From positions 1 to 64,000 of the forward strand of contig NZ_SNZR01000018.1 in assembly GCF_004363955.1 (NCBI RefSeq): a DNA stretch of 64,000 nucleotides, written 5' to 3'. Each line of letters starts with the position of its first letter. The stretch's first letter is position 1. The stretch comes from Enterovirga rhinocerotis (GTDB lineage: Bacteria > Pseudomonadota > Alphaproteobacteria > Rhizobiales > Beijerinckiaceae). A program made the translations under genes and the position numbers. The notes beneath the pieces were generated by a model. The model was not told where the DNA came from. It saw nothing but the letters and a program-made list of their open reading frames with translations, and ran no database searches. Positions 29,661-37,705 of the stretch are shown piece after piece.

Positions 29661-30521
29661 ATGCGCGCAGTGCCCCACCCTGCCCTCGTTCCCGGAGCCG
29701 TCGCCGTCGTGACCGGCGGCGCCTCCGGCATCGGCCTTGCGGCGGCCGAATCCTTCGCGCGTCTCGGCCTCGCCGTGTGCATCGCGGATCTCGGCGGGGA
29801 CAGGCTCGCCTCGGCCCGGGAGACGGTCGCAGCCGCCTCGACCGCCGGCCCCGACGCCGTGATGGCAAGCACAGTGGACGTGAGCCGGCCCGAGGACCTC
29901 GTCCGGCTCGAACGGGAGGTGCGCGAGCGCTTCGGCGGCACCGACGTCCTGATGAACAATGCCGGGATCCAGCTTCCGAGCGCCGTCTCCGGCCCGGCGG
30001 AGGCCTGGGACGCCATCCTCGGTGTGAACCTTCTGGGCGTCGTGCGCGGAACCCAGACCTTCCTGCCCGGCATGCGGGAGCGGGGCCGCCCCGGCCTGAT
30101 CGTCAATACCGGCTCGAAACAGGGCATCACCACCCCGCCCGGCAATCCGGCCTACAACGTCTCGAAAGCCGGCGTGAAGGTCTTCACCGAGGCGCTCGCG
30201 CATGAGCTGCGGCAGGATCCGCAAGGCCGGATCGGCGCCCATCTCCTGATTCCGGGCTTCGTGTTCACGTCCCTCACGGCGAGAGGGCGGACCGAGAAGC
30301 CGGCCGGGGCCTGGACCCCGGAGGAGACCGTCGCCTTCATGCTGGAACGCCTGGCCGCCGGGGACTTCTACATTCTCTGCCCCGACAACGACGTTCCTCG
30401 CGCGCTCGACGAGCGCCGGATCCTCTGGGCCGCGGGCGACATCGCCGAGAACCGCCCTGCCCTCTCGCGCTGGCACCCGGACTACGCCGAGGCCTTCGCG
30501 GATTTCGTCAGCGAGGCGTAG
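29661..30521 (+). CDS. Short-chain dehydrogenase/reductase
   Basis: A 286-residue classical SDR. The Rossmann glycine motif is V-T-G-G-A-S-G-I-G, the structural motif is N-N-A-G, and the catalytic residues are Ser in N-T-G-S-K-Q-G and Tyr/Lys in Y-N-V-S-K. The substrate loop K-Q-G-I-T-T-P-P-G-N-P and a long C-terminal tail ending HPDYAEAFADFV set it apart from FabG. Preference for NAD or NADP is not clear; Asp after strand 2 (C-I-A-D-L) suggests NAD. It follows gcdH closely and may share its transcript. Substrate unknown. Confidence 0.88.
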   Translation: MRAVPHPALVPGAVAVVTGGASGIGLAAAESFARLGLAVCIADLGGDRLASARETVAAASTAGPDAVMASTVDVSRPEDLVRLEREVRERFGGTDVLMNNAGIQLPSAVSGPAEAWDAILGVNLLGVVRGTQTFLPGMRERGRPGLIVNTGSKQGITTPPGNPAYNVSKAGVKVFTEALAHELRQDPQGRIGAHLLIPGFVFTSLTARGRTEKPAGAWTPEETVAFMLERLAAGDFYILCPDNDVPRALDERRILWAAGDIAENRPALSRWHPDYAEAFADFVSEA

Positions 30522-30544
30522 GGCGGATCACGGCCGCGGGCGCC

Positions 30545-31891
30545 TCAGGCCGCCAGGACGACACGGTCGCGCCCCTCCTTCTTCGCCCGGTAGAGGGCAT
30601 CGTCGGCAGCCTTGATCAGGTATTCGAAATCCGGGTGGCCGGCATAGGCCGCGACCCCGATCGAGACCGTGACCGACAGGGTGCGGCCGATATTCAGCGG
30701 GATCGTGTGATCCAGGAACTGCCGGCGCAAGCGGTCGCAGATCGCGGCGGCCTGTGCCGCACTCCGCTCGCCGAGAACGAGCAGGAACTCCTCCCCGCCA
30801 TAGCGAAAGACGAAGTCGCTGCTGCGGACGTTGTTCATCACGAGATCGGCGACGTGGCCGAGCACGACATCCCCGATCTGGTGCCCGTATTCGTCGTTGA
30901 TCCGCTTGAAATGGTCCACGTCGAGCATCGCGACGCTGAGCGGCAGCCCCTCCGCCTTGGCAATCGCCATCTCGCGGCTCAGGACCGAGGGAAGGAAGCG
31001 GCGGTTGAGCGCCCGCGTGAGCGGATCGCGGGCCGCCTCCACCGCCGCGGCGTCCTGGAAGAGCGTTCCGATCAGGTATTTGATCTCCTCGACGCGCCGC
31101 TGCAATTCGGCGACGGCGTCGAGCTGGTTGCTCCGCCCCGGCAGACCGGGCAGCACCACCTCGTCGACCTGCCTTAGCACCTCCGCCAGGTCCGAGAGCG
31201 ACGAGGCGTTCTGAAAGAGGATCGGCGCCCGGTGGCGGACCCACAGGCCGAAGGCCGAACCCGACAGGCTCGGCGGGTTGTCGCTCGGAGCCTTGGAGAG
31301 CAGGCCGAACAGGACCTCGTGGCTCCACTCCATGAGGGCGGCGCGCTGGGTCTCGCGCTCGAGATTGATGTCCTGCCCGAGCGAGAACAGGCGCAGCGCC
31401 TCGTCGGCCTCCGCCCCGCGCTTGGTATCCGAGACATAGGCCTCCGTGACGAGACGCATCGCATAATCGACGAGTTCGTCGAGGAGGATCAGCGTCTCCG
31501 CCGTAATCGCGCCGCTCAGCCCGAGTTCGCCGACCTTCCGCCCGATCGCCGATTTCAGGAGCGTCGCACCCTCCAGCACGAGGTGGCTCGGCAGCTTGAT
31601 CCGCGCGTGGATCTGCCCGATCTGCACTTGGCGCGCGTCGAACGCGTCGAGATCGCCCGAGGGGTCGGTCCTCACAAGATCGAGCAGCCATCGGCGCAGG
31701 GAATGGCTCAGCCTCTTCTGGACGGCCGAATGGGTCAGGAAGCCTGACGCCTCCTGATGACTGAGAAACGTGTTGTAGAACAAGCCGACGAACTGATCGA
31801 CATTGTCGTCGACGATTTTGACGATGAGGTCTCGGCAATGATGTCTTGTCTCGACCGGTTCGAACCGAGAAAATGAACGATTGACACCCAT
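30545..31891 (-). CDS. Globin-coupled diguanylate cyclase (DosC-like)
   Basis: A 448-residue sensor that makes c-di-GMP. Residues about 15-155 are a sensor globin with proximal haem His95 in Q-I-G-Q-I-H-A-R-I-K-L-P. A middle helical region (160-280) links it to a C-terminal GGDEF domain with active motif G-G-E-E-F (365-369). The inhibitory site R-S-S-D (356-359) sits exactly five residues before it, so product feedback is expected. The end reads A-D-D-A-L-Y-R-A-K-K-E-G-R-D-R. This is the DosC architecture, so O2 or another haem ligand should control cyclase activity. ATG 31891 has GGAG at good distance; a TTG lies one codon upstream. Confidence 0.92.
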   Translation of the reverse strand: MGVNRSFSRFEPVETRHHCRDLIVKIVDDNVDQFVGLFYNTFLSHQEASGFLTHSAVQKRLSHSLRRWLLDLVRTDPSGDLDAFDARQVQIGQIHARIKLPSHLVLEGATLLKSAIGRKVGELGLSGAITAETLILLDELVDYAMRLVTEAYVSDTKRGAEADEALRLFSLGQDINLERETQRAALMEWSHEVLFGLLSKAPSDNPPSLSGSAFGLWVRHRAPILFQNASSLSDLAEVLRQVDEVVLPGLPGRSNQLDAVAELQRRVEEIKYLIGTLFQDAAAVEAARDPLTRALNRRFLPSVLSREMAIAKAEGLPLSVAMLDVDHFKRINDEYGHQIGDVVLGHVADLVMNNVRSSDFVFRYGGEEFLLVLGERSAAQAAAICDRLRRQFLDHTIPLNIGRTLSVTVSIGVAAYAGHPDFEYLIKAADDALYRAKKEGRDRVVLAA

Positions 31892-32031
31892 CAAGAACTC
31901 CGGCGCCTCGATCCGTTAGCGATATGTCGGATCGGCTCAGCGAGCGATACGCCGATTCGATATGATGGAGACGATCGGCGCACCGGCCGCGACGGTTCGT
32001 CCGGGTCGATCGCGGATCGCACGGAGCCGTC

Positions 32032-32502
32032 ATGATGCCTCGTCTGTCGTTTGCCGCAGCCGCCTTGGGGCTGGCCTGCCTCGCCGCCGGTTCCGCCTCC
32101 GCGCAGGGCGTTCCCCCCGGCAGCTATCTCGCATCCTGCCGCGAGGCCCGCGATGTCGCCGGCTGGCTGCGGGCATCCTGCCGGGACCGCGCCGGACGCT
32201 GGGTCGAGGCGACGATCGCGACCTCCTGGTGCGCAGCCGGCAACGACATCGCGAACGAAGACGGGCGACTTGTCTGCAAGACGCGTTCATCCGGCTTCGG
32301 CGGCCCGGCTGCTCCCGGCGGCGAAAGGCCGCCCTCCGGCTCCTACATGCAGAGTTGCCGGGACGTGCGCATGGTCGCGGGCTGGCTGAAGGCGACCTGC
32401 AGGGACATGAAAGGACGCTGGGTCGAGGCGACGGTCGCGGCGTCATGGTGCACGGCCGGGCGCGACATCGCCAATATCGACGGCCGCCTCACCTGCCGTT
32501 GA
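32032..32502 (+). CDS. Secreted tandem-repeat protein, cyanovirin-N-homology-like
   Basis: A 156-residue exported protein. A signal peptide ends at A-S-A-Q. The mature protein is two near-identical units of about 55 residues: P-P-G-S-Y-L-A-S-C-R ... W-L-R-A-S-C-R-D-R-A-G-R-W-V-E-A and ... S-W-C-A-A-G-N-D-I-A-N-E-D-G-R-L-x-C, each with four cysteines able to form two disulfides. The pattern GSY-x-x-SC-R, ATCRD-x-x-G-x-W and GDIAN-x-D-G-x-L-x-C is that of the CVNH (cyanovirin-N homology) fold, a glycan-binding module. Ligand unknown. It ends 24 bases from the convergent TIR gene. Confidence 0.8.
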   Translation: MMPRLSFAAAALGLACLAAGSASAQGVPPGSYLASCREARDVAGWLRASCRDRAGRWVEATIATSWCAAGNDIANEDGRLVCKTRSSGFGGPAAPGGERPPSGSYMQSCRDVRMVAGWLKATCRDMKGRWVEATVAASWCTAGRDIANIDGRLTCR

Positions 32503-32526
32503 CCGCGCGGTGTGACGCCGACGCTC

Positions 32527-33609
32527 TCAGCCGCAGATCTCCAGGCGCTCCGTGTATTTCATGTCCCAGAGGCACGAATAGGGAAGGTCGGCCTTGCAGA
32601 TCGTGACCCGGGAATTGGGGCTCTCGCAGTCGCAATCCTTGTCCTGGACGGTCCAGCGCGGGTTCCGGAAGCCGCCGTTATGGACGATCGTGTGGCAGAG
32701 GTTCTTCGCCATGGCGCGAACGTCGTTCTTCGCCTTGTCGCAGGCCTGGATGGGCGTCATGCCGCCGGACGTGTCGCCGACGCCGCGCAGCATCTGGTTG
32801 GCGACGGCCGGCCCTTCCTTCCAGACCTCACTCGTCTCGGTGCGGCAGGTCAGCAGGATGTCCCGGACACGCTGGACATAGGCGCCGTTGGGATAGGCGA
32901 GGAGGTAGGACTGGAAGGCCGAGCGCGTCTTCTCGGCCATCGCCTTGTCCCACAGGGCCTGTTCGGAGGGCGAGATCGGCGGCGGAGCCGCGGGCGGTGC
33001 CGGCTGGGCCGGGGCCGGCGCGGCAGGACCCGGCGAGGAGGGCTGGCTCGTCGCCGTGCGCTGCCCGATCAAGGTGGGCCCCCACATGGCCGCGAGGCCG
33101 ATGAGGAGGGCTCCGAACAGAGTCGAGGCGATGGCGAGCCCACGCTTCGGCCCGGTCGCAGGCGGCGCGGCAGGCGGATCGGGCCGCCGCTGCGGCGCAT
33201 CCATCCGCGGCACGGGCTCGTTCCGGGAGACCGCGCCGACGGCGTTCAGGAAGCCCAGCCATCTCGGATCGGAGCGGTCGCCCTGCCAATCGACGAGATT
33301 GGCGGCCTGGATCATCATGAAGCCGAGCGGCGGCTCGACCTCGTCGATCTTGACCGGCACGAGGATGCCCCGGTTCTTGCCGACCAGCGCCTCCTCCTTG
33401 ACCCAAGGCGCGCCGACCGAGGCCTTCGACCAGACGGCGACGACGACCTTGGCGGCATAGAGCTCCTGATGGATCGAGCGATCCCATTCGGAGCCGGCGG
33501 CGATGCCGTGGTCCCACCAGACGACGAAGCCTTCCGCCCGCAGGGCCTCGACGAGGCGCATCACGCGGCCGGCATCTTCCTTCTTGTAGGAGATGAAGAC
33601 GTCCGTCAT
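32527..33609 (-). CDS. Membrane-anchored TIR-domain protein with Cys-rich periplasmic domain
   Basis: A 360-residue protein. Residues 1-125 form a TIR domain (MTDVFISYKKEDAGRVMRLV, GFVVWWD, VVVAVWSKASV). The W-x-x-x-E pair is Trp69/Glu73, the position of the catalytic Glu in NAD-hydrolysing TIRs. After a Pro/Arg-rich linker comes one membrane helix (about 157-177), then a Pro/Ala linker, a short helical repeat (AFQSYLLAYPNGAYVQRVRD) and a C-terminal domain with eight cysteines. The TIR would be cytoplasmic and the Cys-rich part periplasmic, like a signalling receptor. No partner gene of a known TIR defence system is adjacent. Function is unknown. Confidence 0.85.
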   Translation of the reverse strand: MTDVFISYKKEDAGRVMRLVEALRAEGFVVWWDHGIAAGSEWDRSIHQELYAAKVVVAVWSKASVGAPWVKEEALVGKNRGILVPVKIDEVEPPLGFMMIQAANLVDWQGDRSDPRWLGFLNAVGAVSRNEPVPRMDAPQRRPDPPAAPPATGPKRGLAIASTLFGALLIGLAAMWGPTLIGQRTATSQPSSPGPAAPAPAQPAPPAAPPPISPSEQALWDKAMAEKTRSAFQSYLLAYPNGAYVQRVRDILLTCRTETSEVWKEGPAVANQMLRGVGDTSGGMTPIQACDKAKNDVRAMAKNLCHTIVHNGGFRNPRWTVQDKDCDCESPNSRVTICKADLPYSCLWDMKYTERLEICG

Positions 33610-33881
33610 CGCCGCCCCGCCTGCTCGCTCGCCCTAAGCCGTTGTGATCGCATGCTGTTGTCTTGGATCCGGTCCCGCGCGGCCTGCTGTAGCATCCATA
33701 CCGGCCGCGACAAGGGCGGCCGGCTCCACCGTCCTGTTGCCCAAACCATGTTGCGGGGCGATGGCTCCATCGTTTCGCGAGGCCTTTGCGTCGGGCTCCG
33801 GCGGGGATATCCGGCGCTCTGCGGGCGCCATCCGCGGATCATGCCGCGGGTCCTGCGACCATCGCACACGGGGAGGAACAC

Positions 33882-34805
33882 ATGCGGATTCTGGTGGTGG
33901 GGGCCGGTTCGACCGGCGGGTATTTCGGAGGCCGCCTCGCGGAAGCCGGCCGTGACGTGACCTTCCTCGTGCGGCCGGGACGCGCGGCCCAGCTCGCGAA
34001 GACGGGGCTCGTCATCCGCAGCCCGCATGGCGACGCGACCCTCGCGCCGAAGCTCGTCGAGGCCGATGGGATCGACGCGCCCTACGACCTCGTCCTCCTG
34101 ACGGTGAAGGCCTTCGGGCTCGAGGGAGCGCTGCGCGACATCGCACCTGCGATCGGGCCGGACACGATGATCATGCCGGTCCTCAACGGGATGCGCCATG
34201 TCGATGCGATCGGGGCGCTCTACGGCGGGGCGCTGATCGGCGGCGTCTGCAAGGTCGCCGCGACGCTCGATCCCGAAGGACGCATCGTCCAGCTCGCGAC
34301 CTTCCAGGAACTCGCCTATGGCGAACTCGACGGCTCGGCGTCGGACCGCACGAAGAGGCTCGACGAAACGATGCAGGGCGCGGGCTTCTCCGCGCGTCTC
34401 TCGCCGGCGATCGCCCGCGAGATGTGGGAGAAATGGACCCTCCTCGCGACGCTCGGCGGCATCTGCTGCCTGATGCGCGGCACGGTCGGCGACATCGAGG
34501 CGGCCTCGGGCGGGCGCGACTTCGTGCTGCGCTTCCTCGGCGAGGTCGTGACGATCGTCGAGACCGACGGCGTCGCGCCGAGCGCCGCGTATCTCGACAC
34601 GATCACGAAGCAGCTCACGCAGAAGGGCTCGCCCATGGCCTCGTCCATGTATCGCGACCTGACCTCGGGCCTGCCGGTCGAGGCCGACCAGATCCTGGGC
34701 GATCTCGAGGCGCGCGCGAAGCGCCACGGCATCGACAGCCCGCTCGTCTCGGCCGCCTATACGAACCTGCGCGTCTACTCGGATCGCCTCGCGAAGGGCG
34801 CATGA
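33882..34805 (+). CDS. Ketopantoate reductase (PanE/ApbA) family protein
   Basis: A 307-residue NADP-dependent reductase-family protein. The N-terminal Rossmann motif is I-L-V-V-G-A-G-S-T-G-G-Y-F-G-G-R-L. The catalytic Lys is in E-M-W-E-K-W-T-L-L-A-T, followed by the helical C-terminal domain with SSMYRDLTSGLPVEADQI. PVLNG is the central motif. GGGAGG stands just before ATG 33882. The order has several paralogues of PanE, so pantothenate synthesis is only one option; a 2-hydroxyacid-type reductase is another. The neighbours do not help. Confidence 0.85.
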   Translation: MRILVVGAGSTGGYFGGRLAEAGRDVTFLVRPGRAAQLAKTGLVIRSPHGDATLAPKLVEADGIDAPYDLVLLTVKAFGLEGALRDIAPAIGPDTMIMPVLNGMRHVDAIGALYGGALIGGVCKVAATLDPEGRIVQLATFQELAYGELDGSASDRTKRLDETMQGAGFSARLSPAIAREMWEKWTLLATLGGICCLMRGTVGDIEAASGGRDFVLRFLGEVVTIVETDGVAPSAAYLDTITKQLTQKGSPMASSMYRDLTSGLPVEADQILGDLEARAKRHGIDSPLVSAAYTNLRVYSDRLAKGA

Positions 34806-34887
34806 GCGCCGGGTCGCGCCTCGTCGCGGCCCTAAAACCGTCCCATCCGATGCGCTTAAGGCGCGTCGGAATGACAGGAGACGGGAT

Positions 34888-35961
34888 TTGCGGGCATCGA
34901 TGGGTTGGGTCCTCGCGGGAGCCGCATGGCTCTTGGCATCGGTCACGTCGCCGGCGGCGCTGGCATCGGACCTGCGCTCCGTCCTGAGCGTCGTGCCTGC
35001 CCCGATGCTGGCCAGCCGAAGCGGGTTGATCGCCGGCTCCATCGACCTGCGCGCCCTCTCCGCGACGGGCGAGAGCGCGCGGGAGCGGCTCGTCCCCATC
35101 GTCACCTCCGATACGGTGCAGGCCTTTTTCTGGAAGGACGGCGCCGATTGGCGCTCGAAATCGGGCGTCGCAGCCTCGGACCTGTCCGGCTTCCTCGTCT
35201 TCGGCGACGCGCCCTCCACGGTGACGCTCTGGCGCTTCGCCGCGCCGGGCAAGGCCGCCGCGCTTCTCCGCAGCCTCGCGGGCAAGGGCTTCACGCGCAA
35301 CGACGACGGCACGCTGAGCAACGGCGAGCCCTTCAAGATCGACCCGGCCCGGCGAGACCCGGCGGACCCGTTCCTCGGGCCGCTCGGCCGGGCCTCGACC
35401 TTCGGCGCGGCCGGCGGCGGCGTCGTCCAATCCGCGAGCCCGAAGATCGTCTCGTATCTTCAGCAGCCCGAGCCGGGGGCGTCGCTGGCCGACGAGCCGC
35501 CGGTTGCCGCCGCACTGACCGGATTGGAGGCTGCCGCCGGTTCGGCCCGCATCCCCCAAGCTGTCCTTCTCGGCGAGGCCGCCCTCGTCGCGGCGCCGAA
35601 GGGGAGCCAGGCCGAGGGCGGCGTCCCTCCGGTCCGGGCGATCGTCATCGCCGATATCGAGGAGCGTGAGGCCGAACGGCGGGGCGCGGTCGTCGCGCTC
35701 GGTTATGCGGATTGCGAGGCCGCTCGGATGGCATCGAAGGCCTTCGCCGATGCCTGGAGCACGGCACCCGACAGGAGCGGGAAGCCCGGCGCGGAGCGGA
35801 CCGGAGCCGAGGCGGCCACCCGCGTCGTGCCGAGCAACGGCGCCTGCGCGGCCGTCATCACCCTCGCCAAACCCGTGGCCGGGCAGCAGGGGAACGCCGT
35901 CTACCGCTACATCGTCCAAGCCCTGATGCAGCGCGACTTCCGGGCGCTCCAGGGACGATAG
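34888..35961 (+). CDS. Secreted protein of unknown function
   Basis: A 357-residue protein that I do not recognise. A signal peptide (about residues 1-27, ending at A-L-A-S) precedes a mature domain of mixed strands and helices with few aromatic residues, and three Cys in the mature part. The TTG at 34888 is chosen because AGGAG lies 7 bases upstream; an ATG four codons later also works. The protein looks intact, with codon use like its neighbours. It stands alone on its strand before the convergent dadA-like gene. A periplasmic role is inferred from the signal only. Confidence 0.6.
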   Translation: MRASMGWVLAGAAWLLASVTSPAALASDLRSVLSVVPAPMLASRSGLIAGSIDLRALSATGESARERLVPIVTSDTVQAFFWKDGADWRSKSGVAASDLSGFLVFGDAPSTVTLWRFAAPGKAAALLRSLAGKGFTRNDDGTLSNGEPFKIDPARRDPADPFLGPLGRASTFGAAGGGVVQSASPKIVSYLQQPEPGASLADEPPVAAALTGLEAAAGSARIPQAVLLGEAALVAAPKGSQAEGGVPPVRAIVIADIEEREAERRGAVVALGYADCEAARMASKAFADAWSTAPDRSGKPGAERTGAEAATRVVPSNGACAAVITLAKPVAGQQGNAVYRYIVQALMQRDFRALQGR

Positions 35962-36023
35962 ACGCCGCCGATCGGGCGCTGCCCTCCTTCAGGAGAGCCG
36001 CGCCCGCCCTGCGGTCCCCTGTC

Positions 36024-37361
36024 TCAGGCCGCGCGCCGTGCCGCGGATTGCCCGACCGGCATCGCCGCCTGGACCGAGGCGGCCGCCATCTCCGCCGTCG
36101 CGGCGCAGAGCGTCCAGCCGAGATGGCCGTGGCCGGTATTGTAGAAGATGCCGGGACGCTTGCCGGGACCGACGCGGGGTAGCATGTCCGGCATCATCGG
36201 GCGCAGGCCGCTCCAGGCGATGACGCGGTCGGTCTGGATCTCCGGGAACTGCTCGCGCGTCCAGCGGATCAGCGGCTCGATCCGGTCGTGCCGGATGTCG
36301 CGGTTGTAGCCGTTGAACTCGGCCGTCCCCGCGACGCGGAAGCGGTCCCGGCCGAGCCGGCTCGAGACGATCTTCGTCGCATCGTCCAGGATCGAGACGT
36401 AGGGCGCCGCCTCCTGGCTGCGGTCGCTGTAGAGCTGGACCGTGATGGAATAGCCCTTCACCGGATAGATGTTGACGCGGTCGCCGAGGGAGGCCGCGAT
36501 CCTGCGGCTCTCCCCGCCCGCGCAGACGACGACGCCGTCGACATGCACCGGCTCCCAATGGTGGAGATCCGCCTCACCGTCGTCGTGGCCGACGGGCAGC
36601 CAGCGGATCTCGTAGCCGCCGGTGCGGCCGGGCTCGATCGCCTCGATGGACGAATCGTAGCGGAACCGGACCCCGCGCCGGGCGCAGGCTTCCGCGAGGC
36701 CGCGGGTGAATTTGTGGATGTCGCCGGTGGAATCCGAGGCCGTGAAGAAACCGCCGTAATAATCGCCCTTGAGCGTCGGCTCGATGCGCCGGATATCCTC
36801 CGGCGTCAGCGTCTCCCGCTCGAGGCCACCCTCCTTGTAGAGGGCATTCACCTTCGTCGCCTGATCGAAGGAGGCCTTGTCGCGATAGAAGTGCAGGATG
36901 CCGCGGCGCTCGAGGTCGAAGTCGATCCCCTCGACCTCGGCCATCCGCACCATGTGCTCCCGCGACGCCAGGGCGAGGCGGACCGTCTCGACCGTCTTCT
37001 CGCGATACTTGCCGATATTGGCGACGAACTCGGCCATCCAGGAATATTTGTGCCAGCTCGGCGCCGGGTTCACGAGGAGCGGCGCATCGCGCCGCATCAT
37101 CCATTTGAGGCCTTTCAGCACCGTGCCGACGCTGTTCCAGACCTCGGCGTTGGAGGCCGAGAGCTGCCCGCCATTGGCGAAGGAGGTCTCCATCCCGGCA
37201 TAGCGGTTGCGATCGAAGACGGTGACGGCATAGCCGCGCTCGGCGAGCGCGTAGGCCGTGGTGACGCCGGTGACACCGGCCCCGATCACGGCGATGTGGG
37301 GAACGTCCTTGGACATGCCGGAGACGGACATGGCGCTCGAGGAAGTGGCGTTTGAAGACAT
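36024..37361 (-). CDS. dadA: D-amino acid dehydrogenase family protein, glycine-riboswitch controlled
   Basis: A 445-residue FAD-dependent dehydrogenase. The N-terminal H-I-A-V-I-G-A-G-V-T-G-V-T-T-A-Y-A-L-A is the FAD-binding fold. A-N-G-G-Q-L-S matches the conserved DadA stretch, and W-S-G-L-R-P-M-M-P-D-M-L-P and Y-N-T-G-H-G-H-L-G-W-T close the domain. DadA oxidatively deaminates D-amino acids, feeding electrons to the respiratory chain. ATG 37361 has AGGAG upstream. A tandem glycine riboswitch fills the leader, which argues that glycine or a close metabolite is a physiological substrate or signal, perhaps glycine oxidation. No racemase gene adjoins. Confidence 0.9.
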   Translation of the reverse strand: MSSNATSSSAMSVSGMSKDVPHIAVIGAGVTGVTTAYALAERGYAVTVFDRNRYAGMETSFANGGQLSASNAEVWNSVGTVLKGLKWMMRRDAPLLVNPAPSWHKYSWMAEFVANIGKYREKTVETVRLALASREHMVRMAEVEGIDFDLERRGILHFYRDKASFDQATKVNALYKEGGLERETLTPEDIRRIEPTLKGDYYGGFFTASDSTGDIHKFTRGLAEACARRGVRFRYDSSIEAIEPGRTGGYEIRWLPVGHDDGEADLHHWEPVHVDGVVVCAGGESRRIAASLGDRVNIYPVKGYSITVQLYSDRSQEAAPYVSILDDATKIVSSRLGRDRFRVAGTAEFNGYNRDIRHDRIEPLIRWTREQFPEIQTDRVIAWSGLRPMMPDMLPRVGPGKRPGIFYNTGHGHLGWTLCAATAEMAAASVQAAMPVGQSAARRAA

Positions 37362-37410
37362 CGGAGGTGCTCCTGCACAGGTTGCGCCAACGAACCGAAA
37401 GCTCGGTTCA

Positions 37411-37620
37411 AGCGCCCCATCTGTCCCGGTACCTGAGAGCTTCTCCGGCCTCCCGAGGGCGGCCGAAATCCCCTTCGGTGGGCGGCCCCAAGCGTCGGTG
37501 CCGCCTCTCTCCAGATCGTCCTGACGATGCGGTTTCTGTGCCTGAGAGTTTCCGGGGCGGTTGCTCCGTCGGCGCCGGGCAGGCCGAAGCCCGCCCGATC
37601 TCTCCCGCATCATCGTATCG
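37411..37620 (-). promoter_or_regulatory. Tandem glycine riboswitch
   Basis: On the minus strand two glycine aptamers follow one another. The first has GGGAGAG, CGCCGACGGAGCAA and GGAAACTCTCAGGCAC. The second has GGAGAGAG, CACCGAAGGGG and GAAGCTCTCAGGTACC then GGGACAG. These are the conserved blocks of the cooperative two-aptamer glycine riboswitch. A hairpin GAACCGA/TCGGTTC (37392-37409) and the dadA ribosome site follow, with no oligo-U terminator, so control is probably at translation. Glycine would be expected to turn expression on. Confidence 0.93.
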
Positions 37621-37705
37621 GACGGGACCGAGCCTTACCCGAGTTGGGCCTCAACGGCAATTGCTGCATCGCAGCATCGGCAGCACTTTCGGGGCTGTGC
37701 GGCCG

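Noticed and set aside
32527-33609. TIR protein as part of an antiphage system
   Set aside because: No Thoeris, CBASS, Argonaute or other known partner gene adjoins, and the receptor-like topology differs from known effectors. Kept only as an uncharacterised TIR protein.
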